DNA of 64,000 nucleotides from Hymenobacter sp. DG01 (GCF_006352025.1 NZ_CP040936.1:3040001-3104000); one strand, 5' to 3'. Shown: positions 33,709-43,687, counted from the stretch's first letter. Translations and numbers: made by a program. Notes: generated by a model from the sequence alone, not told the origin.

Positions 33709-36700
33709 TTACTCGTCGCCGAAGGGGTCGTTGGCGTCTTTCTTCTTTTTCTTTTTCGACTCCTTCTTCGGGTCTTCAGCGGGAGGCGTGTCGGTAGGCG
33801 GGGTAGCCTCTATTGCCTCTTTCTTCTTTTTCTTGCCAGTGTCCTCGGCGGGAGCGGCCGTAGGAGCGGCCTCTACGGGCTCGTCTTTTTTCTTCTTTTT
33901 CTTGGAAGTAGGCTCTTCCTCAGCCGGGGGGGTAGCGTTGGGGTCGGCCTGCAGGGCCTCCTCTACCGGATCTTTCTTCTTCTTTTTCTTTTTAGAGTCA
34001 GCCTCCATGAAGTCGAAGTTGCCGGTGCTCTGGGGCTGGGTGGTGTTTACTTTCCGCTTGCCGGTTTCCTTGAGGTAGTCTTTGCGGAAGTGGTTGAGGA
34101 AGGTTTGCACCTCTTGGTCGTCGCCGAGGTAGAAGCCGTATTCCGTGGCCGTGTTGTAGTCGCCTTTGGCTTTCAGGCCGATGATTTCGTCGAAGGAGCC
34201 GTGCTGAGCTTTCGCCAGAACCACGTTGTTGGAGTACTTGATGTAGTACCAGGTCTGGGGCTCGGCTTCCAGGTACAGCTCCACGGCGTCGCCGGTGCTT
34301 TCCTTCTTGATTTCGATGTAGCCGTCAATCAGGGCGTTGATGTCCTTCTTGCCCACGCTCACCAGGCCTATTTTGCCGACTGAGTACCAGGCCTTGAACT
34401 TCTCATTCCAGCGCAGATTCACCTGGCTCAGGACCACCGTGTGCAGGAACTTAGCCGATACCTTCTGGAGCGGCACGTAGCCTCCCTTGCGGGTGCTGTA
34501 GTCCTGTACCACCTTGCTGCCTACAAACTCGCCCATCTTGTAGAGCTGAGCCGCCGAGCCATCGAGGGCCTCGGGGGCGCCTTTGGCGTTGGTGGCCAGG
34601 TCAGCGGCCATGGCCTCCACTGCCTTCTCCGGCAGGTTAATGTCGAAGGTCAGGAAGGAGTTCAGGTCGTAGATGGCGCTGTCGGGCTTGGCGTAGCCCA
34701 GACCGGCGGCCGTGAGGGTGTAATCTTTGTTGGAGTTGATGAGGTTGAACTTGCCCCGGAAGTCGAGGGCGCCCGTCGAGTCGGTGAGGGTCAGCACGGA
34801 GCCCTCGTACACGTCGGGGTTAGCGGGGTCGTGGCGGCTGATGGTGTACTGCCCGCGCTTTTGGTTGAAGCGCAGGTCACCGTCCACCTCAAACAGGTTC
34901 ATATCCGTTACGCCGGGCTTGGTAGCCACGAACAGCGGGTACACCTTGCCGGTACCTTCCGAGAGGAACAGGCCCGACAGCATCGGCGTCCCATCCTGCG
35001 ACTTGGGCTCATTCAGTTTGATGCGGATGCCTTTGGGGTCAATAGTATCCTGCACAGCAAACCAGTCAGAAGCCGCCGTCGATTTCACGAAGTTCAGCTT
35101 GGCTTGCCCATCGAAGGTAAAGCCCTTCTTCTGGGAGTTCATAGTTACGCCGCCCCGGTAGGCAATGCGCGGAGCCAGGTGAAACTTGTCGGTGGCCTGC
35201 AGGGTAGCTACGGCAATAGTGGGCGGCGAAGCCGGCTGGTCCTCGTCGGACGGGCCCCGCTTGAGCAGGCCTTTCACGCCGCCTTTGCTGCCGTTCTTGC
35301 CCAGTGAGGCTGTCATGGTCGCCATCGAATCGACGTGGAAGTTGGCGAACTTAATGGCGAACGAGTCGGCGGAGGCGTTTTTGTAGTTGTACAGGGCGTT
35401 GCCCGAGAAGGCCAGGCGCGAAAGCACCCGGATTTCGCCCTTGTACAGCTGGTGGTAGCGGTGCAGCGTATCCATCACCACGCCGGCATTCTGGAAGGCG
35501 CGCATCTCGGCGTTGGGCAGGATGTACACCTTGCTGGAGTCGGGCGTAACCCAGGCATCGGCCGTGGAAATGCGGGGCACGCCGCCGGCCACCAGCCGGT
35601 AGCGGCTCAGGTCGTACTGGCCGGTAGCGGCCTGGAACTTGAGGCCCTTCTGCTCGGGCTTGGTGCTGTAGAAGAAAGAGCGCGAAGAGTCGGCGCCGGG
35701 TGCCACGCGCAGCTGCACCAGCTTCTTCTTGAAGTCCCACTTACCACCCGAAAGCGTAGTGCGGTACTGCGAATACGGCAGCTCGATGCTCGATTTGTTG
35801 TCGCCTTCTTCACGGGCAAACTCGGTGTTGCCGGCTTTCAGGTCGTAGGTGAAGTTTACGTTGTTGGCCGTCAGGGCCGGCTTGTTCACCTCCGCCGACT
35901 TAATGTTCAGGGTAGCCTTTTTGCCGGTATAGCGGGTAGGCTTGAAGGCAAACTGCGTAGAGCGGATAAATGACTGGGGGCCATCCATGCGGCCGTCGCC
36001 GTAGAGGCCGCCGGGCGTGTAGGTGAGCGTGCCCTTGAAGCCGTTGAGGTTGTCGTAGAGCTTGAAGGACTCGCCCTGCTGCTGGGAGGTCAGGTACATC
36101 GAGTCCTGCTTCACGGCCCATTTCATCTGGTAGCCGGGCAGCAGGGTTACTTTGGCAAACTCCGTCCCGTTGAGGGGCCCCGGCAGAATAGTACCGGTTT
36201 TGCCCACCGTCACCACCGAGTCGCGGTAGAACACGAACTGCTCGCTGTTAAAGTCGCCGGTCAGGTACTTGATGTTGCCTACCCCCTGCAGGCCCTGGTT
36301 GTTCATGCGCACCTTGTTATAGAGGCGGCCCTTACCCCCATAAAGCGGGAAACCGTCTTTGGGCAGGTTGTACACAAAGCCCAGAGAACCGTCTTCCTGC
36401 ATGCTGAGCTTGGTCTGGAAGTCGGGCATGATGCCGCCCGACACGAACGTGCCCTTGAAGCCCACGGCAACCCGGTTTTTGTTATTGAGCGAATCCAGCT
36501 TAAAGGGCGGAATGTCAAAGTACATGGTGGTATCGTAGGCCCCGCCCAGCACTTCGGGCTTATCGAAGTACACGTAGGCCCCGGTACTGGCATCAAAGGT
36601 GGGGTAGGCACCCAGCTTCTTGCGGCCCGATTTGTTGTTGGGCGCATTGATGTAGAGGCGGCCGGCCGAGGTTTTCTTTTTATTGGTCAGGGTCCAGTCC

Positions 36701-38919
36701 ACGTCCTTGCGGGCCTTCATCACCGAGCCCTTCGAGCCCTTGCCCTTCACGATGATGGAGTCAATCTTCACCAGATCGATATAGAACCCGTCGTAGTCGA
36801 ACTTAAACTCCTTGCCCTTAAACACGAAGGCCGAGGCCACCACGGTACCGTTGAACTGCACGCCCCGGTTTTTCTGGATGCGAATCACGCTGGAGTCGGG
36901 CTTCACGAACACCGTCACGGAGTCATCGGAGAAGTTGAAGCGGTCCACGCCCCGCACAATCAGGTCGTTGGAGTTCAGGTCGAGGGTAGCGTTTTTGCCC
37001 GAGGGCGAGAGGCTCTTAATGGCAATGTGGTCGTAGTCCTTTTTGCCCCGCGAGGAATTTACGTAGTGCATGGCTTTGGGCAGCAGCACTATCTGGTCGG
37101 TTTGGGGGTACCAGGCCACGTAGCCGTCACGCGCCAGGCCGGCCACCGCCGTGCGCACGTTGTCGGGCTTCAGCTGGCGGAAGGTGGCGATATCCTGCAC
37201 CGTAAACACCTTTTTGTTGCCGTTTTCCAGGCTGTAGCCCACCACCATCTGCAGGGGGTGGAGCTTATTGATGGCCTTGATCTGCTGGTAGCGGGTGTTG
37301 GTATAGAATTCCTTGGACTCGAAGTTGGCCGTTACCTGGTTCTTGGCCGTCAGAATGGAAAAGTCGATGTAGGGCGTGCGCACGGGCCAAGTCAGCAGCT
37401 CGGCCGTCACTTCCATCTGGTGGTAAGAGTCGTAGAAGGGCGTGGTTTTGTAGAGGCCACTTTCGCGGGCCAGCTGCAGCACCTGGTTGTTTTTGCTGTA
37501 CTTAAGCTTTACGCCGGGGTGAGTCAGCGAGTCCTGCTTGTCTTGGTAAATGGTTACGGAAGCGTGGGCAGCCGTAATTACGGAGTCGCCCAGCTCATAC
37601 ACCCGCGAGGCAGCCCGGAACTTGGGCTTACCGTCCACATCCACGATAATGCGCGACAAGGCCCCGTCCAGCGACGAGGACAACGCCCGGTTACCCGAAA
37701 GCGAAAAGCCCCCGAAGTAGCGGATGTTCTCCCCGATGTTTTTCACCTGGGCATCGTTGGTGTTGGAGATAAAGCGGGGGTAGCCCGTATCAGTAGTGGG
37801 CGTTTTGCGCTTGAGGCTGCGGTAGGCCAGCCAGCCCTGTACGGGTTGGGCCAGCACGGCAGGGTAGGTAAGCGTAACGGGCTGGGCCGTAAACTCGGGC
37901 CGGCTGATGTCGAAGTCGTAGGTGGTCAGGTCGGCCGTAACGGGGCTGGTGTTTACCTGCCAGCCAAACTGCCCCCCGTAGCCCACAAAGCGGCTGCGCG
38001 TAGCCACTACCGCCCCGCTGGTTTTGCGGATATACACCGAGTCGCCGGAGGAGGTCAGAAACAGGTCCGCGTCCTTCAGCAGCAGCACCGGGCCGCGGGT
38101 AGAAGGTGCCATGTAAGTGTTATAGCTAGGCGCCTGATCGGCCCAGCCATTGTCGGCGGCCGGCTTGGCCGCCGTGCCGCTGCCCTTCTTGGGCGTATCC
38201 CAGCCATTGTCGGAGCCCCAGGGGTCTTCGTCGCCCCAGCCGTTGTTTTTCTTGGCGGCTTTGGTGTCAAGCTTCTTGGTAGAAACCGTGGCGGGGGCCG
38301 GCGTTACCGGGGCCGCCGGAGCGGGCGGCGCCATGGAGGGCATGTCGGTTTCGTTGTAGGCGAAGCTGAACGTGCCGCCTACCACCCGCAGGGTGCTATA
38401 ACGCGAGCGGTAGAGAAACTTGCCGTCGAGGAACTGGGCGGCACTGGCCAGAAACTTCTCGGCGTCGGTAGGCTGCTCCTTTTCCAAGGTTTTGCCGGCC
38501 ACGCTCAGAAACTCGGTCATCTGCTGATCCGAGAAATTCTGCACCAGGTTACCGGCCGCAATAGCCGTAAAAAAATGCTCGAAGTGCGGTTTGGGCCGGA
38601 ACTTACGGGCCAGCATGTACTGGCTCAGGGACACGATGTAGCGTTGCTGGGTGGCGGTAAGGCGGTTGCTGGCCCAGACCTGCAACAGCCGGTTGCCGGT
38701 GGCCCGGGCCGTACCGCTGTTGGTGCTGGCCATCATGGCCTGCACATCCAGCATAAACTGCTGGGGGTCTGAGCTGAGTTTACCCGACCATTTCAGGGGG
38801 GTAGCGGGCCCCGCCGTACCAGCGGGCTGCTTGGCTGGCTCTGGCTTTTGCTGGGCCCAGGCCGGAGCGCTCAATCCCAACAGCAGCGTGCAAACCAACC
38901 CAAAAAGAGTACGCTTCAT
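33709..38919 (-). CDS. 1736-residue exported protein with lysine-cluster tail, function unknown
   Basis: The protein has a cleavable signal peptide (MKRTLFGLVCTLLLGLSAPAWA-QQ). A helical region (about 45-190) precedes a low-complexity linker rich in Pro, Ala and repeated GW (about 195-270). More than 1,200 residues of beta-rich, Asp-Ser-Val-containing segments follow, with no motif I recognise. The last ~110 residues alternate acidic/proline spacers with four blocks of five or more lysines and end in NDPFGDE. There is no C-terminal type IX sorting domain that I can see. It is likely a periplasmic or surface structural protein. It is monocistronic with a strong terminator. A 581-codon opposite frame (37027-38772) is spurious. 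Confidence 0.8.
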   Translation of the reverse strand: MKRTLFGLVCTLLLGLSAPAWAQQKPEPAKQPAGTAGPATPLKWSGKLSSDPQQFMLDVQAMMASTNSGTARATGNRLLQVWASNRLTATQQRYIVSLSQYMLARKFRPKPHFEHFFTAIAAGNLVQNFSDQQMTEFLSVAGKTLEKEQPTDAEKFLASAAQFLDGKFLYRSRYSTLRVVGGTFSFAYNETDMPSMAPPAPAAPVTPAPATVSTKKLDTKAAKKNNGWGDEDPWGSDNGWDTPKKGSGTAAKPAADNGWADQAPSYNTYMAPSTRGPVLLLKDADLFLTSSGDSVYIRKTSGAVVATRSRFVGYGGQFGWQVNTSPVTADLTTYDFDISRPEFTAQPVTLTYPAVLAQPVQGWLAYRSLKRKTPTTDTGYPRFISNTNDAQVKNIGENIRYFGGFSLSGNRALSSSLDGALSRIIVDVDGKPKFRAASRVYELGDSVITAAHASVTIYQDKQDSLTHPGVKLKYSKNNQVLQLARESGLYKTTPFYDSYHQMEVTAELLTWPVRTPYIDFSILTAKNQVTANFESKEFYTNTRYQQIKAINKLHPLQMVVGYSLENGNKKVFTVQDIATFRQLKPDNVRTAVAGLARDGYVAWYPQTDQIVLLPKAMHYVNSSRGKKDYDHIAIKSLSPSGKNATLDLNSNDLIVRGVDRFNFSDDSVTVFVKPDSSVIRIQKNRGVQFNGTVVASAFVFKGKEFKFDYDGFYIDLVKIDSIIVKGKGSKGSVMKARKDVDWTLTNKKKTSAGRLYINAPNNKSGRKKLGAYPTFDASTGAYVYFDKPEVLGGAYDTTMYFDIPPFKLDSLNNKNRVAVGFKGTFVSGGIMPDFQTKLSMQEDGSLGFVYNLPKDGFPLYGGKGRLYNKVRMNNQGLQGVGNIKYLTGDFNSEQFVFYRDSVVTVGKTGTILPGPLNGTEFAKVTLLPGYQMKWAVKQDSMYLTSQQQGESFKLYDNLNGFKGTLTYTPGGLYGDGRMDGPQSFIRSTQFAFKPTRYTGKKATLNIKSAEVNKPALTANNVNFTYDLKAGNTEFAREEGDNKSSIELPYSQYRTTLSGGKWDFKKKLVQLRVAPGADSSRSFFYSTKPEQKGLKFQAATGQYDLSRYRLVAGGVPRISTADAWVTPDSSKVYILPNAEMRAFQNAGVVMDTLHRYHQLYKGEIRVLSRLAFSGNALYNYKNASADSFAIKFANFHVDSMATMTASLGKNGSKGGVKGLLKRGPSDEDQPASPPTIAVATLQATDKFHLAPRIAYRGGVTMNSQKKGFTFDGQAKLNFVKSTAASDWFAVQDTIDPKGIRIKLNEPKSQDGTPMLSGLFLSEGTGKVYPLFVATKPGVTDMNLFEVDGDLRFNQKRGQYTISRHDPANPDVYEGSVLTLTDSTGALDFRGKFNLINSNKDYTLTAAGLGYAKPDSAIYDLNSFLTFDINLPEKAVEAMAADLATNAKGAPEALDGSAAQLYKMGEFVGSKVVQDYSTRKGGYVPLQKVSAKFLHTVVLSQVNLRWNEKFKAWYSVGKIGLVSVGKKDINALIDGYIEIKKESTGDAVELYLEAEPQTWYYIKYSNNVVLAKAQHGSFDEIIGLKAKGDYNTATEYGFYLGDDQEVQTFLNHFRKDYLKETGKRKVNTTQPQSTGNFDFMEADSKKKKKKKDPVEEALQADPNATPPAEEEPTSKKKKKKDEPVEAAPTAAPAEDTGKKKKKEAIEATPPTDTPPAEDPKKESKKKKKKDANDPFGDE

Positions 38920-39162
38920 ATCAAATTCGTCAAAGCCTGGTTAATCGCCTACAATTTCAGCAAAACCCGGCACTTTTCGCGCCCAATTGGCGCGTCCCTC
39001 GTCACAATCATAAGGCACCCTTTTTTTGTACCATTCTGAGGCTCAGCCTGGTTCCTTATTGGGTTGACCGGGTTGAACCGCCCATTGGGAAAGCTCCCAA
39101 AACGACGCCGCCCAAGCAAAATTGTTGCTCGGGCGGCGGGACCAAGTGGGCGCGGCGGCTGC

Positions 39163-39999
39163 TTAGGCTGGCTGCCGGAACACAGCCGATACCCAGTGGT
39201 TTTGGGTGCGGTGGCCTTCGTACTGGAAACCGGCTTTCTCAGCGGCCTCCCGAATCAGGGGCAGGTCATCTTCATAAAAGCCCGAAAACAGGATAGGGCC
39301 GCTGGGCTTGAGGTAGCGGGCGTAGGCGTCCATATCTTCCAGCAGCACGTTGCGGTTGATGTTGGCCAGAATAATATCGAAAGGCTCCTCTCCTTCCAGA
39401 GCAGTTACGTCGCCGAGGCGGGCTTCTACTTTGTCCTGCACGTTGTTCTCGGCGGCGTTATCGGCTGCGTTTTCCGCGGTCCAGGGTTCCACGTCCACGG
39501 CCAGCACGTAGCTGGCGCCCAAGTGCACGGCCATTACGGCCAGAATACCAGTGCCGCAGCCCATATCCAGCACGCGCTTGCCCTGGTGGTCGATGCCGAG
39601 CTGGTTGGTAATCATGAGGGCGGTAGTATCGTGGTGGCCGGTGCCGAAGGACATGCGCGGCATAATCACGATTTCGTACTGCAGGTCGGGGCGCGCCTCG
39701 TGGAAAGGAGCCCGCACCGACACTTTATCGGCAATAACCAGGGGCTGGAAGTTCTTTTCCCACTCGGCATTCCAGTTTTGGCGGGTAATTACGCGGTGCG
39801 AAAATTCCAGCTCACCCAGGGCCTCGTAGCGGCTCATTACCTCGGCTACGGCATCGGGGTTGAACTGGTCTTCGTCGATGTAAGCACAGAAGCCTTCTTC
39901 ATTGTCCTCGAAGGTATTATAGCCTACCTCGGCTAGTTCGGCCACTAAAATATCCGCCAACTCGCGGGGCGCTTGCACGCGCAGTTCAACGTAATCCAT
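39163..39999 (-). CDS. prmA: Ribosomal protein L11 methyltransferase
   Basis: PrmA (278 residues from the ATG at 39999) methylates several amino groups of ribosomal protein L11 using S-adenosylmethionine. The SAM-binding motif I is VLDMGCGTGILAV, and the substrate motif IILANINRNVL (NPPF-like NIN) is present. The N-terminal domain that docks on L11 (MDYVELRVQAPRELADIL) starts at the chosen ATG; the open frame 18 codons upstream is not part of the family. It is divergent from the OmpA lipoprotein gene. Confidence 0.93.
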   Translation of the reverse strand: MDYVELRVQAPRELADILVAELAEVGYNTFEDNEEGFCAYIDEDQFNPDAVAEVMSRYEALGELEFSHRVITRQNWNAEWEKNFQPLVIADKVSVRAPFHEARPDLQYEIVIMPRMSFGTGHHDTTALMITNQLGIDHQGKRVLDMGCGTGILAVMAVHLGASYVLAVDVEPWTAENAADNAAENNVQDKVEARLGDVTALEGEEPFDIILANINRNVLLEDMDAYARYLKPSGPILFSGFYEDDLPLIREAAEKAGFQYEGHRTQNHWVSAVFRQPA

Positions 40000-40171
40000 C
40001 TGGAGAGTTCGGTAAGAAAACGAATTAGACAACCGGCCAGGCCGGGCCTGCAAAGGTCGGCCAAAAAACCGGCTTGCTCCTAGTTGGCATATGCTGGTGC
40101 GTGTAGCCGTAGAATATATTACTATAAATACGTTTTTCTTTGACCATCCAAGTTCACTCCTCTCTTATCCT

Positions 40172-41214
40172 ATGAAAAGGACACTTCGCTCCCTCACGCT
40201 TGCTCTTGTTGTTGCTACCACGTTTTCTGCCTGCGGCAGCAAAGACACAGCGGCCGAAACCACCACTGAGACTCCATCAGTAGCCACCACAACAACGGAG
40301 CCAGCCACCACAACGCCAACCGCAGAGGAAACACCTACTGCTTCGGCCGCAAGTTTTGATATCAATACTGTCCCGGTTTCCAGCGCCAACCTGGGCCAGT
40401 TCCCGTACCTGAGCGCCTTGAAAGGCTACGAAGAAAACACCAGCAACAGCGAGGACTACGACTTCGAGCGGGCCTACGTGTTCGATGGCAAAAGCCTGAT
40501 ACCAGTAGAGGGCAAAGTGTCGCAGCGGCTGTTCGACGAGCAGAATGGCGAGAAAAAAGCCTCTGAGCTGATGATTCAGCGGAACTATGAAACTTTACTT
40601 AAGGAGCTGGGCGCTGTAAAAGTGTTTTCCGGTGAGATTCCTCAGGAAGCCATTGATAAGGTTGGATCGGGAGAAGTGTATAAGCACAACAAGTGGAGCC
40701 TGAGCCCTGACCACGAAACATCTATCTATGTTATCCGCCAGAAGGACAAAGAAGTGTGGGCGCTGGTAACTGCGCTGGGCGGCGACGGTAACTACAACAT
40801 CACCATGATTGAGCGCGCCGCTATGCCCCAGCAGGCCACCATCATCAAAGCCGACGAGTTAAAAAAAAACTAGATACGGATGGGCGCGTGGCCCTCTACG
40901 TGAACTTCGACACCGACAAGGCCACCATCCGGCCTGAGTCGGAGCCGACGGTGGCCGAGGTACTCACGCTGCTGCAGCAGAACCCGAAGCTGCGCCTGGC
41001 CGTGCAGGGTCACACCGATAACGCCGGTACCAGCCAGCACAACCAGCAGCTTTCCGAAGCGCGGGCAGCGGCCGTGGTGGCCTCCCTCAGCCAAGCCGGT
41101 ATTGCCGCTGCTCGTCTGCAAGCCGCCGGATTCGGCCAAACCAAACCGCTGGCCGATAACTCTACTGAAGAAGGCAAAGCCAAAAACCGCCGCGTGGAGC
41201 TCGTGAAGCTATAA
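40172..41214 (+). pseudogene. OmpA-family lipoprotein gene with frameshift at an A9 run
   Basis: Two adjoining frames make one protein. The first (40172-40873) has a lipoprotein signal with Cys21-like F-S-A-C-G, a Thr-rich linker and a periplasmic domain ending ADELKKN-stop. The second (open from before 40888 to 41214) gives the OmpA peptidoglycan-binding domain (LYVNFDTDKATIRPES, QGHTDNAGTSQHNQQLSEARA, KNRRVELVKL). They are joined at 40861-40869, nine A residues. A tenth A, or a -1 slip, restores ADELKKKLDTDGRVALYVNFD, the continuous sequence seen in homologues, as a 347-residue protein. It is either a true mutation, a phase-variable or slippage site, or a sequencing error. Confidence 0.85.
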
Positions 41215-41235
41215 GCCTCCTACCCATCCAATAAC

Positions 41236-41272
41236 AAAAAGCCCTTCTGCTTCATAGCAGAAGGGCTTTTTT
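41236..41272. terminator. Bidirectional intrinsic terminator
   Basis: 16-bp perfect stem (41236-41251 with 41256-41271) between convergent genes, A5 on the left and T6 on the right. Confidence 0.9.
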
Positions 41273-41290
41273 GTGCTATAATCGTTCACA

Positions 41291-41671
41291 CTACTGTTTC
41301 CGACAGCCGGCAAAGGAGCGCACCTTGGTGTAGTGAAAGGAGAAGTCGGCCAGGTTGCGGTTGTCCGTCACTAATAGCACGTAATCGGCAAAGTCGCGGG
41401 AGTCGGTCAGGTACCACAGGCCAGCCTTATCGGCGAAGAGCTTGTTGGTTTCCCGATATACCAGCACATCGGCAAAGGCTTCGTCAGGCTCCTGATACAC
41501 TACCCCGAATGCCTGGCTGCGGCGCCGCGGGTCGGTTTCCAGATACACCGAGCCGTAGAGGCGGCACGGGTCCACGGAGCCGAGGGGGGTAGGCGCGGCC
41601 AGCGGAACAGCCGGCGCAGACCGAAACGGGTTCAGAGCTAGCAGTCCGGAAAGAAGCAGGGTAGTGAGCAT
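41291..41671 (-). CDS. DUF6150-like small exported protein
   Basis: The 126-residue product has a short signal-like N-terminus and then repeated blocks of about 22 residues sharing a (F/A)-A-D core: DEAFADVLVYRE, NKLFADKAGLWYL, DFADYVLLVTD, NLADFSFHYTK. This repeat pattern fits the family I know as DUF6150. Function is unknown. It faces the OmpA-like gene across a shared terminator, with the palindromic repeat at 41705 just upstream. Confidence 0.7.
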   Translation of the reverse strand: MLTTLLLSGLLALNPFRSAPAVPLAAPTPLGSVDPCRLYGSVYLETDPRRRSQAFGVVYQEPDEAFADVLVYRETNKLFADKAGLWYLTDSRDFADYVLLVTDNRNLADFSFHYTKVRSFAGCRKQ

Positions 41672-41704
41672 GGCAGGCGTAATGCAGACAGATCAGAAAA
41701 CGCA

Positions 41705-41801
41705 TGTCATCCTGAGTTCTGGCGAAGGACCTCTCCCGCTTCGCTGTAACACTACTTGGCTACTAACGGGAGAGGCCCTTCGCCAAACGCTCAGGATGAC
41801 A
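41705..41801. repeat. Palindromic repeat, TGTCATCCTGAG family, copy 2
   Basis: Outer arms TGTCATCCTGAG (41705-41716) and its complement (41790-41801), and inner arms 41721-41738 with 41767-41784 (one mismatch), separated by short bulges. The sequence is related to 33528-33622 throughout. It separates the DUF6150-like gene from tpiA. Confidence 0.85.
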
Positions 41802-41824
41802 AGAGCAAACTTGCTGCCGGATAC

Positions 41825-42589
41825 TTAGAACGACTTAATAATCTCGGTGAAGTCGCGCGACTTGAGAGAGGCACCACCGATGAGGCCGCCATCTACGTCG
41901 GGCTGGCTGAACAGCTCGCGGGCGTTCTGAGCATTGGCCGAGCCGCCGTACAGGATAGTCGTATTCTCAGCGGCTTCGGCGTCGTAGGCGCGGGCAATCT
42001 GTTCCCGGATGAAGGCGTGTACTTCCTGAGCCTGGGCACTGGTGGCCGTTTTGCCGGTCCCGATGGCCCAAATGGGCTCATAGGCTATTACTACCTGGTC
42101 GAACCCCTCATTGGAGAGGTGGAACAAGCCGTCTTTCAGCTGCTTGCTGATGAAGTTGAAAGTCTCGTCGGCTTCGCGGGTTTCCAGGCTTTCACCTACA
42201 CAAAAAATGGGCTTTAGGCCGGCAGCCAGGGCAGCTTTCAGCTTCTGGCTCAGCAGCTCATCGTCCTCCCGGAAATACTGGCGGCGCTCCGAGTGGCCCA
42301 GAATCACGTACTCAGCGCCTACTGACCGTAGCATCTGCGCCGATACTTCGCCCGTGAAAGCGCCGGTTTCCTTCTGGTGGCAGTTTTGGGCGCCGAGGTG
42401 GAAACGGCCGCCTTCGGGCAGCTGCTTGCCAATGGCCGACAAGAACGGGAAGGGCGGGCACACGACTACCTCTACCTGGGAGCCGGTTACTTCGTCCTGC
42501 ACCATGTTCACAATTTCGGAAATCAGCGCCTGGCCATCTTGGAGGGTGGTGTTCATCTTCCAGTTACCGGCCACAATATTCTTACGCAT
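41825..42589 (-). CDS. tpiA: Triosephosphate isomerase
   Basis: TpiA (254 residues) interconverts glyceraldehyde 3-phosphate and dihydroxyacetone phosphate in glycolysis. The N-terminal AGNWKMN carries the active-site lysine, GHSERRQYF the electrophilic histidine loop, and YEPIWAIGTGKTAT the catalytic glutamate and phosphate loop 6. Length and start fit the family. It is a single gene, bounded by a palindromic repeat downstream. Confidence 0.96.
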   Translation of the reverse strand: MRKNIVAGNWKMNTTLQDGQALISEIVNMVQDEVTGSQVEVVVCPPFPFLSAIGKQLPEGGRFHLGAQNCHQKETGAFTGEVSAQMLRSVGAEYVILGHSERRQYFREDDELLSQKLKAALAAGLKPIFCVGESLETREADETFNFISKQLKDGLFHLSNEGFDQVVIAYEPIWAIGTGKTATSAQAQEVHAFIREQIARAYDAEAAENTTILYGGSANAQNARELFSQPDVDGGLIGGASLKSRDFTEIIKSF

Positions 42590-42720
42590 AGCGGAAAGGA
42601 TTGAGGTTGGGAGTTGGGCCGCAAGTTAGGGAAGAAGTAATGGGGTGAGGAGGTGAGGAGGTGACAGGTAGTAGGTAACAAACGGAATGACGTTCTTTTA
42701 CCCTTTACCTCATTACCCAC

Positions 42721-43533
42721 TTACCTCATCACTTCCTTACCCCTACCCCACCACGCCAGCCCAAGCCCGGCCACTGCTACCAGCCCGGCGGCGGCCAGAG
42801 CCATCCAGGCCAGCACCTCGGTATCCGTCTCAAATCGGCGGGCGGCCCAGATGCCGGCCAGGCCCCAGGCCACGGCAGCAGGGTAGGCCAGCTCCCGGAA
42901 CCGACGGGTCACATTCAGGGCCAGGCCGGCGATGATGCCCACCAGCACAATGGCTATTTCGATGCTTTCCTCGGGGCCGGGTTGCCATTGGGTACCCAAG
43001 GTAAGCGTGGTGTTGACCACCGTCGCCACCGAAATCCAGCCCAGATACAAGCCAAAGGGTACGCTGCTGTACCAGGGTGCCTCCTGGCGCCGCACGAAGT
43101 GGCGGGCCCGGCCGTACACTACCGCCAGGCTGGCCAGTATCAACAGCATGACTACCGCACTCGGCACCAGCAGCTCGTAAGCAAACACCACCAGCCACAA
43201 GCCGGTCAGTAAGTTAGTGAACACCAAGGGGCGCGCCACCGCGTCGGGCAGAGGGTTGCGGCGCTGGGCCGGTAGCAGCTGCCACACGGCATAGAACAAC
43301 AGACTCAGGAAAATCAGCCCCCAGATGCTGAAGGCATAGCCCGCCGGCGTCAGTATCGTTGGGTATTTATAAGATACCTGAGCGTTGGTCTGCCCATTGA
43401 AGGGGTAGCGCTGCGACACATAGTTTAGGGCAATGTTGCCGACGATAGCCGCCGAAGCAGCCCAGCGCCACGCGCGGCTCTCGGTGGGAGCCGTCAGGGC
43501 GTTGAAGGTTTCTTGAGTGGTAGCAGAGTTCAT
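42721..43533 (-). CDS. TspO/MBR-related tryptophan-rich membrane protein
   Basis: The 270-residue protein has about eight hydrophobic segments. The phrase YPTILTPAGYAFSIWGLIFLSLLFYAVWQ matches the conserved first loop of TspO/MBR-family sensory proteins and their longer bacterial relatives, and tryptophans recur in the helices. It is longer than the five-helix TspO (about 160 residues), so it belongs to the extended branch. Ligand and role are unknown. It ends about 130 bp from tpiA on the same strand, with a low-complexity spacer between. Confidence 0.75.
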   Translation of the reverse strand: MNSATTQETFNALTAPTESRAWRWAASAAIVGNIALNYVSQRYPFNGQTNAQVSYKYPTILTPAGYAFSIWGLIFLSLLFYAVWQLLPAQRRNPLPDAVARPLVFTNLLTGLWLVVFAYELLVPSAVVMLLILASLAVVYGRARHFVRRQEAPWYSSVPFGLYLGWISVATVVNTTLTLGTQWQPGPEESIEIAIVLVGIIAGLALNVTRRFRELAYPAAVAWGLAGIWAARRFETDTEVLAWMALAAAGLVAVAGLGLAWWGRGKEVMR

Positions 43534-43632
43534 AGAGCGAATAACTGGGAAATACTCGATTCTTCTCTTTACGAACCTGCAACAGTTCTGAAGGTTGAGC
43601 TTATCCCTCTTCCCTACCCCCTTTCACAACGC

Positions 43633-43668
43633 AAAGCCCGATTACGCTTCCCAGCATAATCGGGCTTT
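43633..43668 (-). terminator. Terminator of uvrA
   Basis: 12-bp stem (43633-43644 with 43657-43668), 12-nt loop, about 20 bp beyond the uvrA stop. The T-tail is short. Confidence 0.65.
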
Positions 43669-43687
43669 ATAAGTGGTTAGGCCGCGC

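Noticed and set aside
33709..34020. Poly-lysine tail as a frameshift or low-quality artefact
   Set aside because: Lysine blocks mix AAA and AAG codons, the frame holds to a normal stop, and a terminator follows 3 bp later.
37027..38772. 581-codon open frame opposite the giant protein gene
   Set aside because: No signal, motif or start region; the leftward gene has a signal peptide and terminator.
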